DNA of 64,000 nt. Source: Anodontia alba. Lineage: Eukaryota > Mollusca > Bivalvia > Lucinida > Lucinidae. The position numbers and the translations under genes are program-made. Position 1 is the first letter of the stretch, and each line of letters opens with the position of its first letter. The DNA is taken from contig OZ024824.1 of assembly GCA_964016985.1 (NCBI GenBank), positions 118,874,951 through 118,938,950 on the forward strand, in the 5' to 3' direction. Positions 1-10,388 of this stretch are shown in pieces. Under the pieces are notes generated by a model. The model was not told where the DNA came from. It was given only the letters and a program-made list of their open reading frames with translations, and did not search any database.

Positions 1-198
1 TACTTCGTTTAAATTAGAAAATACACATTTTCTATCATTTCTCTCTGTTTGTCCATGTCGACCGGTTTCTATATGTAAATTATGTGACGATAATCTTAAT
101 TTTGAAATTGCCTTTCTGTATTTAACATTTACGATCTTTTTTAAATAAGTTGAGATATTTATAACAGCTTTTATTGCTCTGTAAAATTGCAAAGAACT

Positions 199-930
199 TT
201 ACATTGATAGTTTTTCGTTCCATTCTGATGTGCACTGATCTCTTAAACGTAGCTTTAATAAAGGTATAAATGATTTCGTATCTACTGAGTCTGGACATAG
301 CCAAACATCATAAAACCCTGTTCTTTGTAATAAATTTCTAATTTTTGAAATCCAGTTTATTGCATTTTCATTACTCATTAATTCATCTACCAGACTAGAT
401 AGCACCGCTTTGACAATACAATTGTCATAATCGGGTTTAACTATTTTCAACCAATATTTTATTATTCTCACACGCCTTTCTATAAAAAGGGGGAATCGAC
501 CTGTTTCACCATACAATGCTGCATTGCTTTTGCTCATTTTGACCCTAAGTATCCGCTTTAAATACTTCCTATGGACCCTTTTCGCATCTCTCTGCAGACG
601 AAAACCCCCATACCTCACAGCTGCTAGATAGACTTAACGAATGCCTCAAACAGTTGTAGCAACATTTTAAAACATTTTCAAAGGTACCTGAATTTGTCTT
701 AGGGTAGAAAATAATAGACCCATTGCTCTTACAGCCTTATCTGCTAACATAGTTATTGCCCTTTGAAGGGTTTCCCCACAGCTAACAACATAACCAAGAT
801 AGTTAAACTATTTGACTATTTCAAATTCACCATTATATATAGTTATATCATTTGGAATGCGCCCACCTTTTTGAAAAATCATAAGCTTTATTTTTTCAAC
901 GTTAACCGTCAGCTGCCATTTGTTACAATA
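199..930 (-). pseudogene. LINE reverse-transcriptase C-terminal part, decayed
   Basis: Read on the minus strand from 930 down to 199, this encodes the region after the palm of an APE-type LINE: NKWQLTVNVEK, then a thumb-like FNYLGYVVS stretch, then RVHRKYLKRILRVKMS, YGETGRFPLF and RIIKYWLKIV. A 139-codon open stretch (618-199) covers the last part and ends near EWNEKLSM. Stops and a shift lie between about 620 and 760, so it is dead. It resumes the reading frame that breaks off at about 1437, so both belong to one element interrupted by 931-1436. The GRFPLF-RIIKYWLKI signature is typical of LINEs abundant in molluscs and fish (RTE-like or related); I do not assign the clade. Confidence 0.8.
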
Positions 931-933
931 CGA

Positions 934-934
<1 letters not shown>

Positions 935-996
<62 letters not shown>
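935..996. repeat. (TA)n microsatellite
   Basis: Uninterrupted TA dinucleotides of about 31 units directly next to the LINE break. Confidence 0.97.
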
Positions 997-999
<3 letters not shown>

Positions 1000-1158
1000 T
1001 GAGTGTTTTTGTGTTAGTGTTTGTGTTTGGATGTACTTGTGGGTGATTGCTTATTTTTTATATGTACATTTAAAAGCATTCAGAGATCGAAAATAATTAC
1101 CCGAATATCAGAACTCATTCTTGCATTCCGTTTTCGGTAAAAGCAAGTTTTAGGACTG

Positions 1159-1162
<4 letters not shown>

Positions 1163-1223
<61 letters not shown>

Positions 1224-1224
1224 T
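1163..1224. repeat. (CT)n microsatellite
   Basis: About 28 CT units followed by T-rich sequence. On the minus strand it reads as Glu-Arg repeats, so the open frame across it is not a gene. Confidence 0.97.
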
Positions 1225-1436
1225 TTTTTTCATTGTACTGGATGGTGCTACGGCCTTTTTCATTAATAATGAAAAAAAGGAGTGATGGCAATCGGACGTA
1301 TGGCAAATGTATGGCAAATCTGATCTAGTGTCTTATTTGAACGAACTGTATGTGTGTGCGCGCTTTATTTTGTTTGCATATGTTCATTGTTTGTATATAT
1401 TTTGTTAGGTGAAAATAAAGTCTTTATTATTATTTA

Positions 1437-1937
1437 TTATTATTATAGTATATTTCAAATTGTACTAACAGATTTTGTAATCCATCTTTTGAGTTAGATA
1501 TAAGCATGGCGTCGTCAGCGAACATGAGTAAATAGATCGTTATTTGCTCAAGAGTTGTATTACCCATTGTACTACCTTGTAATGATGATTCTATGTCATA
1601 AATAAAAAGAGAAAATAAAATCGGTGACAAAATCTCCCCTTGAAATAGCCTAAATTTCGGAGTCGAAAAAGTCTGACAAGCAATGTAGGTGCCTCACACA
1701 TGATTTCACAGATGAGTACATAGATCTTAGAAGTTTTATTAATTTGCCGTCGACCCCATACTTTATCAGTTTGTACCACAAACCGTATCTGTATACCATG
1801 TCAAAAGCGCGTTTTAAATCTATAAAAGCGCAGTACAATTTTTGCTTTTTCTTAAGATATCTGTTGATAAAATTTTGAAGAAAATGTTGTGTCGACTTTA
1901 CTATTTTCGTCCTGCTTCGAAACCAAACTGCGCACAT
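1437..1937 (-). pseudogene. LINE reverse-transcriptase palm, decayed
   Basis: Minus-strand reading from 1937 gives KLYCAFIDLKRAFDMVYR (palm motif A with the catalytic Asp of FIDLKRAFD), then YKLIKYGVDGKLIKLL and SVKSCVRH. After a frame shift near 1650 it continues SPILFSLFIYDIES and LLMFADDAMLISNS, where FADD is the catalytic motif C. The end at FEIYY is the break filled by 931-1436. The endonuclease and the N-terminal half of the reverse transcriptase are absent, so this is a 5'-truncated, shifted copy. The family matches the C-terminal piece at 199-930. Confidence 0.85.
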
Positions 1938-2116
1938 GTGCCAATTAATAAGACGCTAATTAATTACAGAGGTAAACAACTTTCCGAGACAACTAATTTC
2001 ATGTGATGCCTCTGTAATTATTCGTGTCTTCTGTAGAACCTTTCTTATGTTATGGTATGATTTCCTTTGGTCAACTGAGAAGGGAAAAAGCCAGAATTTA
2101 GTATTTCATTAATATA

Positions 2117-2347
2117 TTTATATAGTAAAACTGGGGTTTACAGGGGTATACATTTGTTTTCTTATTTCTGCTCAAAAAATACATTGTGGTACTCGTTAGA
2201 ACCGCCTAGTCGAGGCGGCACTAACGAGTACCCACACTCCATGTTTTGGGCAGAAATATGAAAAATATCAGAATTTTTTATGTGAAAGTTTTCATTTTTT
2301 TGGTGGTAAAATTTTCAGTATATTTGAAAAGGAGTGTTTTCATAATG
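2117..2347 (+). mobile_element. HP1 copy 1, truncated
   Basis: Begins inside hairpin H1 (TATAGTAAAACTGGGGTTTA) and runs through the central stem to the end GTTTTCATAATG. The GACCCCC end is missing. The central stem carries several unpaired changes (GCCTAGTCGAGGC), so this is an old copy. Confidence 0.85.
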
Positions 2348-2850
2348 TTTAGTTTTAAGAACTGACAGTATGGTATTGTTTGGTGTTGTTAAAATGATTT
2401 TCGGTATACATCTGTCGGCATCTTTTCCATAACATCATTTCGTTCTATTTCGTTTTTGTTTAGGGAAACATGTAAATAGTTTGCATTCCTTTTGAGCTAA
2501 GGCAGTTTGGGATGACTATAAGCTGAACTTTCTTATGTCCAGCTTTCTGAATTTCAACGGCTGAATGTGCTCAAACAAGCTACATGTTTGCATTCTAGGC
2601 GGGGGATAAATAGTTTCGACCAGAAAGTATTAGGTTCTTGTTGATTTTTAGAAAGAAGAATAATTAAGCATGGTTTGTTCTCATATGCACTATCTGGTCT
2701 GTAATGCACAATTCCCTTATGCCAGAAAACAGGTTGTGTCTTGACTCATTATCACTAACAAATACGCCAACATGTTTGCTTCATATATACATATAATGAT
2801 AAGTCTCAGTAAACATTTTCTGTTATTCATGTAAGACTTTAACAGCCCAG
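2348..2850. other. No recognised feature
   Basis: AT-rich unique-looking sequence with no long open frame, hairpin or tandem repeat that I can see. Confidence 0.5.
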
Positions 2851-3602
2851 TAGTTTTCCTACTGACCGATCCAAGGCGCTTCCTGTGTTACAGCTTCTCT
2901 TTGTTCGTGCATCGGTGATTTCACGGCGGCGTTTAATTGAACGGCGGCGGTTCGGTCCTCAGACTCAATGACGGCCCCTTTATAAAACTTTAACCAGTGG
3001 GTTTGGGCTTGACGATATGTCTTTGGCTTGGCCCGCCGTGGTTCAACTATTGTTTTTCATTTACTCTAGCATACAGTAGAATTAGCCATGAGTGCTCGTC
3101 TTTGTTTATTATAGTGATTAATTCGATTTTTATGTTTTCGCTTTGATGCATTGACTGATACATTGACTGAGTTGGGAGCCTTTATGCGAACCAAATTTTT
3201 ATGTATTTCTATATTAGGAGTAGCACCGGGACCCAGGGTGAAGTTGGCTAGCTGTAAAAGTGCAGTAAAAGTGTTTTAACCCCCCCCCCCCCAACTCACT
3301 CCCCCGGCGGTTTACTCTACTAGCCGTTCTAATGCGGTGGTCCCTGTGTTAATCTTTGTTGTTTTGTGGTTTATTCTACGAGGCGATTTGTTTTATGTCT
3401 TTCCTTGTGTCATTTGTTCTTGTGTTTTTCGGTCCTTTTAGCATTGCGATTACCTCGCTTGGGGAAGAGAGAGGTAATCTTAGTGCTTTTCGTACGTTCG
3501 TACGTTTGTTCGGTTTGTGCTTGTTTGGATTTGTCGGTTTCCTCTTCCTCTTAGTGTCTGGGAAGGGCTGCGGTTTGTGATTGTGACACTCCCTGGCTTT
3601 TC
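2851..3602 (+). repeat. R1 unit I (R1b fragment, R1a, C run, R1b)
   Basis: A short diverged R1b piece (ACTGACCGATCCAAGGCGCT) at 2860-2905 is followed by R1a: GCGGTTCGGTCCTCAGACTC, then AACTTTAACCAGTGGGTT, GGCTTGACGATATGTC, and GAAGTTGGCTAGCTG. A C homopolymer near 3282 leads into R1b with ATTGCGATTACCTCGCTTGG and CTGCGGTTTGTGATTGTG, ending at CACTCCCTGG. The first bases of R1a encode the end of the EPEFYGDLVY frame (SSDSMTAPL). Open frames across R1b are low-complexity and not conserved between copies. Confidence 0.8.
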
Positions 3603-3744
3603 TCTTTCCTGTTTTCATATATGCCGCTTTTATTGTCATTATTTGTCCATCATCCCTGATTCTTTTGGTGCCTGCGAAAAGCTACGTTTCGTGATTATGA
3701 TCTTCTTAAATGACTGACCATTTTGCTTACTATGTTCTTTCTGT

Positions 3745-4158
3745 TTGTTTTGTTTTAATCTTTGGAGCTGCATTGTGTCATATGCAAAAAAAGTCCAAAC
3801 TGCTTATTTTGTGTCGACTTTACTATTAGGTAGCTATTATAGAAAGTGCTACACTTGCGTAACAAAAACTGAAAGAGGTTATTGTTTTCAAGAGTTCTGG
3901 AGGCTTGAACAAGGTATATCGGAACCAGAATTTTACGGTGACTTAGTGTACAGATTTAGAAAAATTGTAGGTAAATCTAACTTTTCGGAGCAATTCAGAA
4001 AACTTATTGACCGTTATAAAAGAATTGGCCATAGCCTGGATATTATGCGGCAGACTGCATGCCTAGTTATTAACCCAATCATTGTTGCTGGCTATGCTTC
4101 ACTCTTTATTTGCACGACGGTGGTTCGGGCCTCAGACCCAATGAAGGCCTCTTCGTAA
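3745..4158 (+). pseudogene. EPEFYGDLVY-family C-terminal fragment
   Basis: A 137-codon open stretch. Its second half, from about residue 58, reads GISEPEFYGDLVYRFRKIVG, then SEQFRKLIDRYKRIG, LDIMRQTACLVINPI and CTTVVRASDPMKASS. I believe similar C termini recur in many invertebrate repeat-borne proteins, but I cannot name a domain. The family recurs in this window: facing fragments at 5868-5979, a tail at 6230-6335, a minus copy at 50130-50350, a short minus tail at 56170-56235, and the edges of R1a at 2930 and 4530. The first 57 residues look unrelated and may simply be open. It is probably the 3' coding end of an unidentified mobile element, with R1a as the following non-coding part. Confidence 0.55.
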
Positions 4159-4855
4159 AACTTTAACCAGTGGGTTAGGGCTTGACGATATGTCTTTGGC
4201 TTGGCCCGCCGTGGTTCAACTATTGGTTTTCATTTACTCTGGTATACAGTAGAATTAGCCATGAGTACTCGTCTTTGTTTATTATAGTGATTAATTTGAT
4301 TTTTGTGTTTTCGCTTTGATGCATTGACTGAGTTAGGAGCCTTTATGTGAACCGAATTTTTATGTGTTTCTGTATTAAGAGTAGCATCAGGACCAAGGGT
4401 GAAGTTAGCTAACTGTAAAAGTGCTTTAACCCCCCCACCCCCCGCCCCACCCAGTGGATATTATGCGGTAGACAACATGCCTAGTTGTCAACCTAATCAT
4501 TGTTGATGGCTATGCTTCACTCTTTAATTGCACGACGGCGGTTCGGGCCTCAGACCCAATGACGGCCTCTTCGTAAAACTTTAACCAGTGGGTTGGAGCT
4601 TGACGATATGTCTTTGGCTTGGCCCGCCGTGGTTCAACTATTGGTTTTCATTTACTCTGGCATACAGTAGAATTAGCCATGAGTACTCGTCTTTGATTAT
4701 TATAGTGATTAATTTGATTTTTGTGTTTTCGCTTTGATGCATTGACTGAGTTGGGAGCCTTTATGCGAACCGAATTTTTATGTGTTTCTGTATTAAGAGT
4801 AGCATCAGGACCAAGGGTGAAGTTAGCTAGCTGTAAAAGTGCTTTAAACCCCCCT
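4039..4855 (+). repeat. Tandem duplication, period about 417 bp
   Basis: The segment starting GGATATTATGCGG at about 4039 recurs at about 4456. Both copies carry the end of the EPEFYGDLVY frame, then R1a, then end in a C-rich run (about 4430-4446 and 4853-4872). Differences are scattered point changes, so the duplication is not very recent. Confidence 0.85.
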
Positions 4856-5172
4856 CCCCCCCCCCCCCCCCCGTGTGGTTTACTCTACTGACCGTTCTAA
4901 GGCGGTGGTCCTGGTGTTAGTCTTACTCTTTGTTGCTTTGTGGTTTATTCTACGATGTGATTTGTTGTATGTCTTTCCATGTGTCATTTTGTTCTTGTGT
5001 TTTTTAGTCCTTATAGTATTGCGATTACCTCGCTTGGGGAAGAGAGAGCTAATCTTTGTGCTTTTCGTACGTTCGTTCGATTTGTGCTTGTTTGGATTTG
5101 TCGGTTTCCTCTTCCTCTTGGGGTCTAGGAAGGGCTGCGGTTTGTGATTGTGGCACTCCCTGGACTTTTCAC
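4528..5172 (+). repeat. R1 unit III (R1a, C run, R1b)
   Basis: The second tandem copy of R1a continues through a C run at 4853-4872 into a full R1b (TCTACTGACCGTTCTAAGGC to GCACTCCCTGGACTTTTCAC). It has the same order as unit I at 2936-3602, which shows that R1a and R1b are linked modules. Confidence 0.8.
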
Positions 5173-5867
5173 TTACCTTTTTTTCGAAATATTTTTCGTG
5201 TATTTTATTTTCAGACATCATGTGTTTTTATTTATATTAATTTCTATATTTTTTTGTCCAACGACACCTTAACAAATGTACACTAAATGCCGTTTTCGCA
5301 TTCGACGTTTGATATATCTACTGACATATAGCAAAGGGCGAATTCTTCAATATGCAACCTTAACTGCATGTGACCTTTATTGTATATTCGCAGCAATTCT
5401 AGTTTCCTCATCATAAAAACTATAAGTGAAAATACCGTGGAAATGCCACAATCAAAATAAGATCAACGAGAACAAAACGTCTTCGTGCATGTGTGACATA
5501 CACGATTCAGATCATCATGTGTATCTGTACAGTTTCACCATGAACGCTGCGACATATAACAGTTCTGCCAATCTGTTTATACATATACACCCATGAAATG
5601 TTGACTCTGGGTATCAAGAATTGATTCTGGGAAAGGTGTGTGATACTTACACGAAATATAGTGAGGTAGGTTTTCCATTGCTCTGTATCCAACGTGGTTT
5701 CATCACAAATGAATAAGCAAAAGAAAATTTTAATTGCTATAATTCTTAAGCAAATGTACGGTTATCATAAATTGCGTAAAATATTTTCTTCTTTTCATCG
5801 CCGTTATTCTGAATTATTGTCCAAATATAATGTTGGCTTGAAAACACCTGTAAGAAGGTCTGCCCGA
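5173..5867. other. Mostly unassigned; R1b end fragment near 5420-5460
   Basis: The stretch AAGTGAAAATACCGTGGAAA around 5425 is the reverse complement of a diverged R1b end. Nothing else is recognised. Confidence 0.4.
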
Positions 5868-5979
5868 ACCTGAATTTGATGGCGACATAGTCCATAAATT
5901 CAGACAGATTATTGGCAAAACCGAATAATCGGTTTTGCCAACAATCTGTCTGAATTTATTGACTAAGTTGCCATCGAAA
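5868..5979. pseudogene. Two facing fragments of the EPEFYGDLVY family
   Basis: The plus strand at 5868-5930 reads EPEFDGDIVHKFRQIIGKTE. The minus strand at 5979-5932 reads FDGNLVNKFRQIVGKT. The two halves form a 47-bp inverted repeat with about five mismatches, several of them silent in the reading frame. They are therefore either an inverted duplication followed by decay or two different copies joined head to head. Confidence 0.65.
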
Positions 5980-6015
5980 CAAATAAAAGAGACTGGCACT
6001 CACTACATAAAGATA

Positions 6016-6207
6016 CAGTCGAATCTCGTTATCTCGAAGTCCACTGGACTCTCTGAAACACTTCGAGATATTCGTACTCGACATATCAGATTTGCGGAAC
6101 TGAAGAAAAACAATAAATCGAACAACCACAATAAACAAAATGAATATGTAAATTGACTCCTGAAGTTGGACATATATTCAAAATATTGTGGAAAAGAGGA
6201 GAAATTG
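6016..6207 (+). mobile_element. TcM-a MITE, right half missing
   Basis: Starts TA then CAGTCGAATCTCGTTATCTC, continues through TTCGAGATATTCGTACTCG, and breaks off after GTGGAAAAGAGGAGAAATTG, which is the left arm of the central hairpin of full copies. It sits between EPEFYGDLVY remnants. Confidence 0.8.
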
Positions 6208-6229
6208 TTGTAAACTGCATACATATATA

Positions 6230-6335
6230 GTCGTTAACCAAATTATGGTTGATAGCTGCTTCCTTCATTAATTGCAGGACGGTGGTTCGGTACACAGACT
6301 AAATGACGGCTCCCTCTTAAGTCTGTTTTAGATGA
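6230..6335 (+). pseudogene. EPEFYGDLVY-family tail remnant
   Basis: Reads approximately LINCRTVV then stops and MTAPS around GGTTCGGTACACAGACTAAA, matching CTTVVRASDPMKAS of 3745-4158. With 5868-5930 it makes an interrupted remnant of one reading frame, with TcM-a between the parts. Confidence 0.5.
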
Positions 6336-6689
6336 CTTGCACCTGACCATCAACGTCTATGTTCTTTTTTTTTTCTTTTTCTTTTTTTGGCGTTCTGACT
6401 TCATTACTGCTTATGAAGAGTCTCAATAAAACCGAAACTTCCGTTTTCTATCTGTAATGTGTTCTATATTTTCAAAGGCAACCTTTCAGATTTCTTAATT
6501 CAGACCGCCATTGAGCCCTTTTCTTTGTTTCATCACAGTACTTACGATTATATGTGTTGCACTGGAATGTTTACAGATGAGGTAGAGGACCCGTATACAG
6601 ACCGAACATATGTTTGTCATTTTGCGCTGCATCAGAATTGAGAGTGAGGCTTTTCAAGAATAAAAATGGTATAAGCCACATGTGTTTCT
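6336..6689. other. No recognised feature
   Basis: T-rich run near 6365-6388, otherwise unassigned. Confidence 0.4.
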
Positions 6690-6850
6690 TCTGCTGACCA
6701 TTCCAAGGCGCTACCTCTATTGCAGTTATTCTTCGTGCATCAACGGTTTTATAAATAGCGTTTGTTTTGTCATTGTTTGTTCCTCGTCTCTGATTCATTT
6801 CGTGACTTGGGAGGGCTGCGCTTCGTGTTCAGTGTTTTCATATGACACTC
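6690..6850 (+). repeat. Diverged R1b
   Basis: CTGACCATTCCAAGGCGCTA at the start and GGGAGGGCTGCGCTTCGTG near 6810 match R1b landmarks. Confidence 0.55.
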
Positions 6851-6954
6851 TCTGGTTAGCCAAGGATCAAAAGCGTCATCAGGAGGACAGCAGACTGATC
6901 TTACTCTTCGATTAGTTATTGTAATATGGAGCAGAAACGTTTCGGAAATATGTA

Positions 6955-7168
6955 ACACTTTCACTGCCACAGGCAATAATAATAGGCTTTGCAAACAGTG
7001 TAGATCCAGATGAGACGGCTCGTCACATCAGGATCTACGCTGTTTGACATTCAATTTTTCAACTTTACTTATGAATTGCTTTCTAATCGATAGTTTGTTT
7101 AAAAAACAAACAAACAAACAAAAACAAAGCAGACGACAAACAGCGTCTGAAATTTGTCGCTGAAAGAG
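6955..7168 (+). mobile_element. PB-a foldback MITE
   Basis: Left end CACTTTCACTGCCACAGGC, right end CGCTGAAAGAG followed by TTAA at 7169-7172; the left flank is GTAA, a one-base change from TTAA. Inside are CAAACAGTGTAGATCCAGA and its inverted partner, and an AAAC-rich spacer before GCAGACGACAAACAGCGTC. Same family as 47069-47278 and 60488-60675. Confidence 0.8.
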
Positions 7169-7414
7169 TTAATGGCATTTGCTAAAACATTTTTAGGCTC
7201 CAGGTACGGGTGGTGTACTGTATAGAACAACATTAATGCTCCGTAGCAACAGCTTTACACAGTAACACGCCTTAACAAAATACCGAACAAAGATATCTCT
7301 GCTGAAATAAAGTTAATGAAAAAGAGTTATCTTAACACATTGCTACTCATCACATTAGTAGTTTCTGTTAAGTTTTAAGAATGTAGCGGACAGTTGTGAA
7401 GTAGCAGCAGTTTA
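7169..7414. other. No recognised feature
   Basis: Unassigned AT-rich sequence between two MITEs. Confidence 0.4.
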
Positions 7415-7915
7415 AACCTAAAAGCACCTATCATAACTTTTGTAGATGACACTTTTTTTTTTTACATTTTCAAAGAAAATGCGTCTTGACATTTCATTTG
7501 AATCGTTTGCGCCAAGCAGACGATTCACATAAAAGTCATCATGAAAACATACCTATATAATTTTGACCCCCTTAAACCCCACTTTTATATAGTAAAACTG
7601 GGGTTTACAGGGGTATACATTATTTTTGTTGTTTCTGCTCAAAAAATAGACTGTGGGTAATCGTTAGAACCGCCTCAACGAGGCGGTTCTAACGAGTACC
7701 CACAATCTATGTTTTGAGCAGAAATATGAAAAATATCAGAATTCTTTATCTGAAAAATTGCCATTTTTTGGTGATAAAATTCTCAGTTTATTTGAATAGG
7801 CGTGTTTTCCTAATGTCAAGACTTATTTTCTCTGAAAAAAAAAGTAAAAATAACAATACGAGCGTAATCAAAAAGAACGTCGTCTGTTACAAATTTTCCT
7901 TGGCACTTTAAGGGT
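7415..7915. mobile_element. PB-c foldback element, split by HP1
   Basis: The left arm GCGTCTTGACATTTCATTTG and the central AGCAGACGATTCACATAAAA lie before 7537. After the HP1 copy the right arm resumes TCAAGACTTATTTTCTCTG and AACGTCGTCTGTTAC. Comparison with the unbroken relative at 32340-32420 shows that the halves were contiguous. Confidence 0.7.
7537..7815 (+). mobile_element. HP1 copy 2, full length
   Basis: Ends CATCATGAAAACATACC and GCGTGTTTTCCTAATG. All three hairpins are present; the central loop is AAC. Inserted in PB-c (7415-7915). Confidence 0.93.
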
Positions 7916-8221
7916 TATCCACGAGCTCGACTTGAAGGACAAAAGTGCCAAGGGCAAATACCTATGTGATAAAAACTATGAAATGCGACGCACTGCTTCT
8001 CGTCATGCTGATCAGTTTTTGAAGTCTTTGAAAATGTAATGAGATTGGACTAACGAGTCTGGGTCAGATAACCACGTAATAGCAAAACACTGAAGCAGTT
8101 CTGTACCCCACAAACGTGGATGGATGAATTAGACTGAATGAACTCCCCTACACTATATATTGGAAGATTCTTTTTTCTGATTTTAGGTATGTCATGCGAT
8201 TTAGATATCTTAAATAAAAAT
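7916..8221. other. No recognised feature
   Basis: Unassigned. Confidence 0.4.
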
Positions 8222-8345
8222 GGTCGAACTATTTACAAACAGTGGAGACTCTGATCAGACGCCGCGTTCTGCGGCGTCTGATCTGGGTCTACACTGTTTG
8301 CCAGTTATCCTTTTAGGGATCTCCGGCCTTCAATGAGTTAACGAT
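8222..8345. mobile_element. PB-b core fragment
   Basis: CAAACAGTGGAGACTCTGAT and its inverted partner flank a perfect CAGACGCCGCG / CGCGGCGTCTG-type core. The right side ends ATGAGTTAA. The left TTAA end is not recognisable. Confidence 0.7.
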
Positions 8346-8489
8346 GCCTCGAGTGTCCACCTCGTAAACGTCATTCGCGTTTCACTGAGGAAGCGATATA
8401 TATTTATAAGTTGGAGCTGCATCTGATATAATGACGTGGTTTTGATCGAGTAGAACTAGTTTAACCCCGTCCTCTACTCCCCACGACGG

Positions 8490-8665
8490 TAGTTTATCTG
8501 CACACCATACCAAGGAGGTTGCCTTTTTCTTTGTATGTTGGCTATTGTAACCGTGTTTTATGTCTAATCATTGTCTAAACTCTGTTTGTTCTTCATCGCT
8601 TCTTCTATAGGTGCCTCTGGAATACTGTGCTTCGTGATTGTATCCTGTCTTGTGTTACTTTGCTA
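8490..8665 (+). repeat. Strongly diverged R1b
   Basis: Landmarks CATACCAAGGAGGTTGCC at the start and CTGTGCTTCGTGATTGTAT near 8626. Confidence 0.45.
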
Positions 8666-9850
8666 TTTCTTGATTACCCTCGTACCTTAGCGATTTCAAA
8701 TTTTCCTACGAATTTGACACCATGTCATATTAGTATTTCGTACACGAATACGCAGCATTTAAATACATCTACTTTGAATAGTGAAGTATTAGAACACTTT
8801 ACGTGTTACTAGCAAGTCCATCTATCCCAGTTTAAGTGAGATTATATTGTATGTAGGATTTTTTTTTATCATTCATAGACTATAAAAATGACCCTCTTCT
8901 GTCAATGCGGATGTGTATGTGTAGAAGATGTAGTCACAATATTTAGGGCGGACTGCGTCCGCCCTAAATATTGTGACTTCATCTGCTTCTTTCTGATTGT
9001 TTCGAAATTTCTTCCAATGATGTGAAGATGAACATGACTTTTAAAGGTGGCTTGTGTGACTGCGTAACGACCCTTTTGGACTTAGAATTTCTACTCTCGG
9101 AGCTTGCGTCAGTAATATAACTTATATTTTGTAGAGGTTTGGTTTGAAATTTTGCGGATTTTCTTCATACGTCATAAAGATGGGCATAGGATTATAGGTT
9201 CATTTAAATTTCGCTGAACTAATATCGCCAGAGAAGCGCCCTTTAAACCTATAAATATCTTTATCCTTAAATTTCAGCTATGTCTACAATTTTCGTTCAC
9301 ATATTTCACTGTGTGAATCCGTTTGATAATCTGAATATTTTGTGCTTGTGATCTGAAGATGTGTGTGTCGTTGTGAATTTTTGCTGCTTTGACAGTTTAT
9401 CTTTATTTTTGATTCCCCTTTAACATTAATGTAGGCCGTGTAACTGGGATGTCGTTTTACTAGAGCTACATAGCATTTGACATTTACCTCGATTCATTTG
9501 AAATTACATGTATATAAATAGATAGATAGATAGATATTCTTTATTTCTTCCCAATTTTAAAGCATGAGAATTATGACAACGTTGGGATATATACATATGC
9601 TTGAGACGTCTGATGACATTTTATTTGAAATTTAGCGTTTAATTTTTTTTTCAGCAATTTATACAGGAAGTGGTTAGTGTGTATTATGCATAGAATTGTA
9701 TAATAACTGCCACAGACTGAGAATGTTTGTCACAAATGATGCCATGCATTATAATGCATTGCACATTAAACCTGACGACTTGTGCGAATAAATGCATTAA
9801 TGTAATCCAGCCGGAAACAAAGTAACTGATGTTTATAATTAAGTAAGCCG
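8666..9850. other. Unassigned except for one hairpin and a GATA run
   Basis: A short (GATA)n run is at 9516-9536. The perfect hairpin at 8932-8978 is listed separately. No gene or further repeat recognised. Confidence 0.4.
8932..8978. repeat. Perfect 22-bp hairpin
   Basis: Arms AGTCACAATATTTAGGGCGG (plus AC) pair without mismatch around a TGC loop. The pairing extends imperfectly outward through AGAAGATG / CATCTGCTTCT, as in a MITE core. Confidence 0.9.
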
Positions 9851-10086
9851 TTACGTGAGAAAACGTACCTTTTGACATATGCGCTCAAAGAAGACTCAAA
9901 TCACATTGCGCATCCGTGCACTCTGCTCAGTCTTCGTTGTCCGCATAAAGAAACTTTACATCCTTGGCCATCCAAAGTGCGCCAAGTGAAGATTCTGATC
10001 AGACTGCGCGAATGCGCAGGCTGATCTGAATTATCGTAGAACGCACATGTGCACATGTATGTCCAAAGGTACGTTTTCACGCATTG
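9851..10086. mobile_element. GC-fold element with long terminal repeats
   Basis: Left end CGTGAGAAAACGTACCTTT and right end AAAGGTACGTTTTCACG are inverted copies. Internally, two palindromic cores around TTGCGCATCCG and CTGATCAGACTGCGCGAATG. Confidence 0.8.
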
Positions 10087-10099
10087 CGGCTCATTCTGG

Positions 10100-10215
10100 A
10101 AGGATCCTCTGTTGCAGTTCTTCTTTGTTTCTTCGTCGGTGTGGTTTCATATGTGTCTCTTTATGTTTCGGTGCCTCGGGAAGGCTGTGCTTCGATATTG
10201 TGACATTTCCTGGAT
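10100..10215 (+). repeat. Diverged R1b
   Basis: GGATCCTCTGTTGCAGTTC and GGAAGGCTGTGCTTCGATAT followed by TGACATTTCCTGG match the R1b order in shortened form. Confidence 0.5.
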
Positions 10216-10228
10216 ATCTTCACTTATA

Positions 10229-10388
10229 CAGTCAACCTTCTATATACCGACACTCGATACAATGACAAACTTCGTCATAATGACAGTCTGAGTGTCACGA
10301 AACCTTCGTTCAAGAGGTGACAGTTAATGAGAAATTATGCAAGAATATTGCATTAAAACTTCAAGCAACAAGTAACGAGGGTTTACTG
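10229..10388. mobile_element. TcM-b MITE, internally deleted
   Basis: Left end CAGTCAACCTTCTATATACC and right end ACGAGGGTTTACTG, with TA at 10227-10228 and 10389-10390. TA duplication and CAGT termini are hallmarks of Tc1/mariner elements. At 160 bp it lacks the central hairpin seen in 14938-15276. Confidence 0.85.

Larger units (their letters stand above)
931..1436. other. Insertion splitting the LINE, with two microsatellites
   Basis: About 500 bases separate ...FEIYY (ending near 1449) from CNKWQLTV (starting near 928), which are adjacent in related LINE proteins. The insert holds a TA run next to the 930 junction, a CT run in the middle, and a TTATTA-rich stretch after GAAAATAAAG at the other edge. 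No coding potential or terminal repeat was seen. It may be a SINE-like insertion with simple-repeat ends or expansion of simple repeats within the LINE. Confidence 0.6.

Noticed and set aside
1115..1306. Arg-Glu repeat frame
   Set aside because: It is a CT microsatellite read on the minus strand.
3356..3717. Small hydrophobic proteins on R1b (also 4875-5147, 21729-22342)
   Set aside because: R1b is open in several frames in one copy and closed in others. There is no conserved start, stop or residue pattern.
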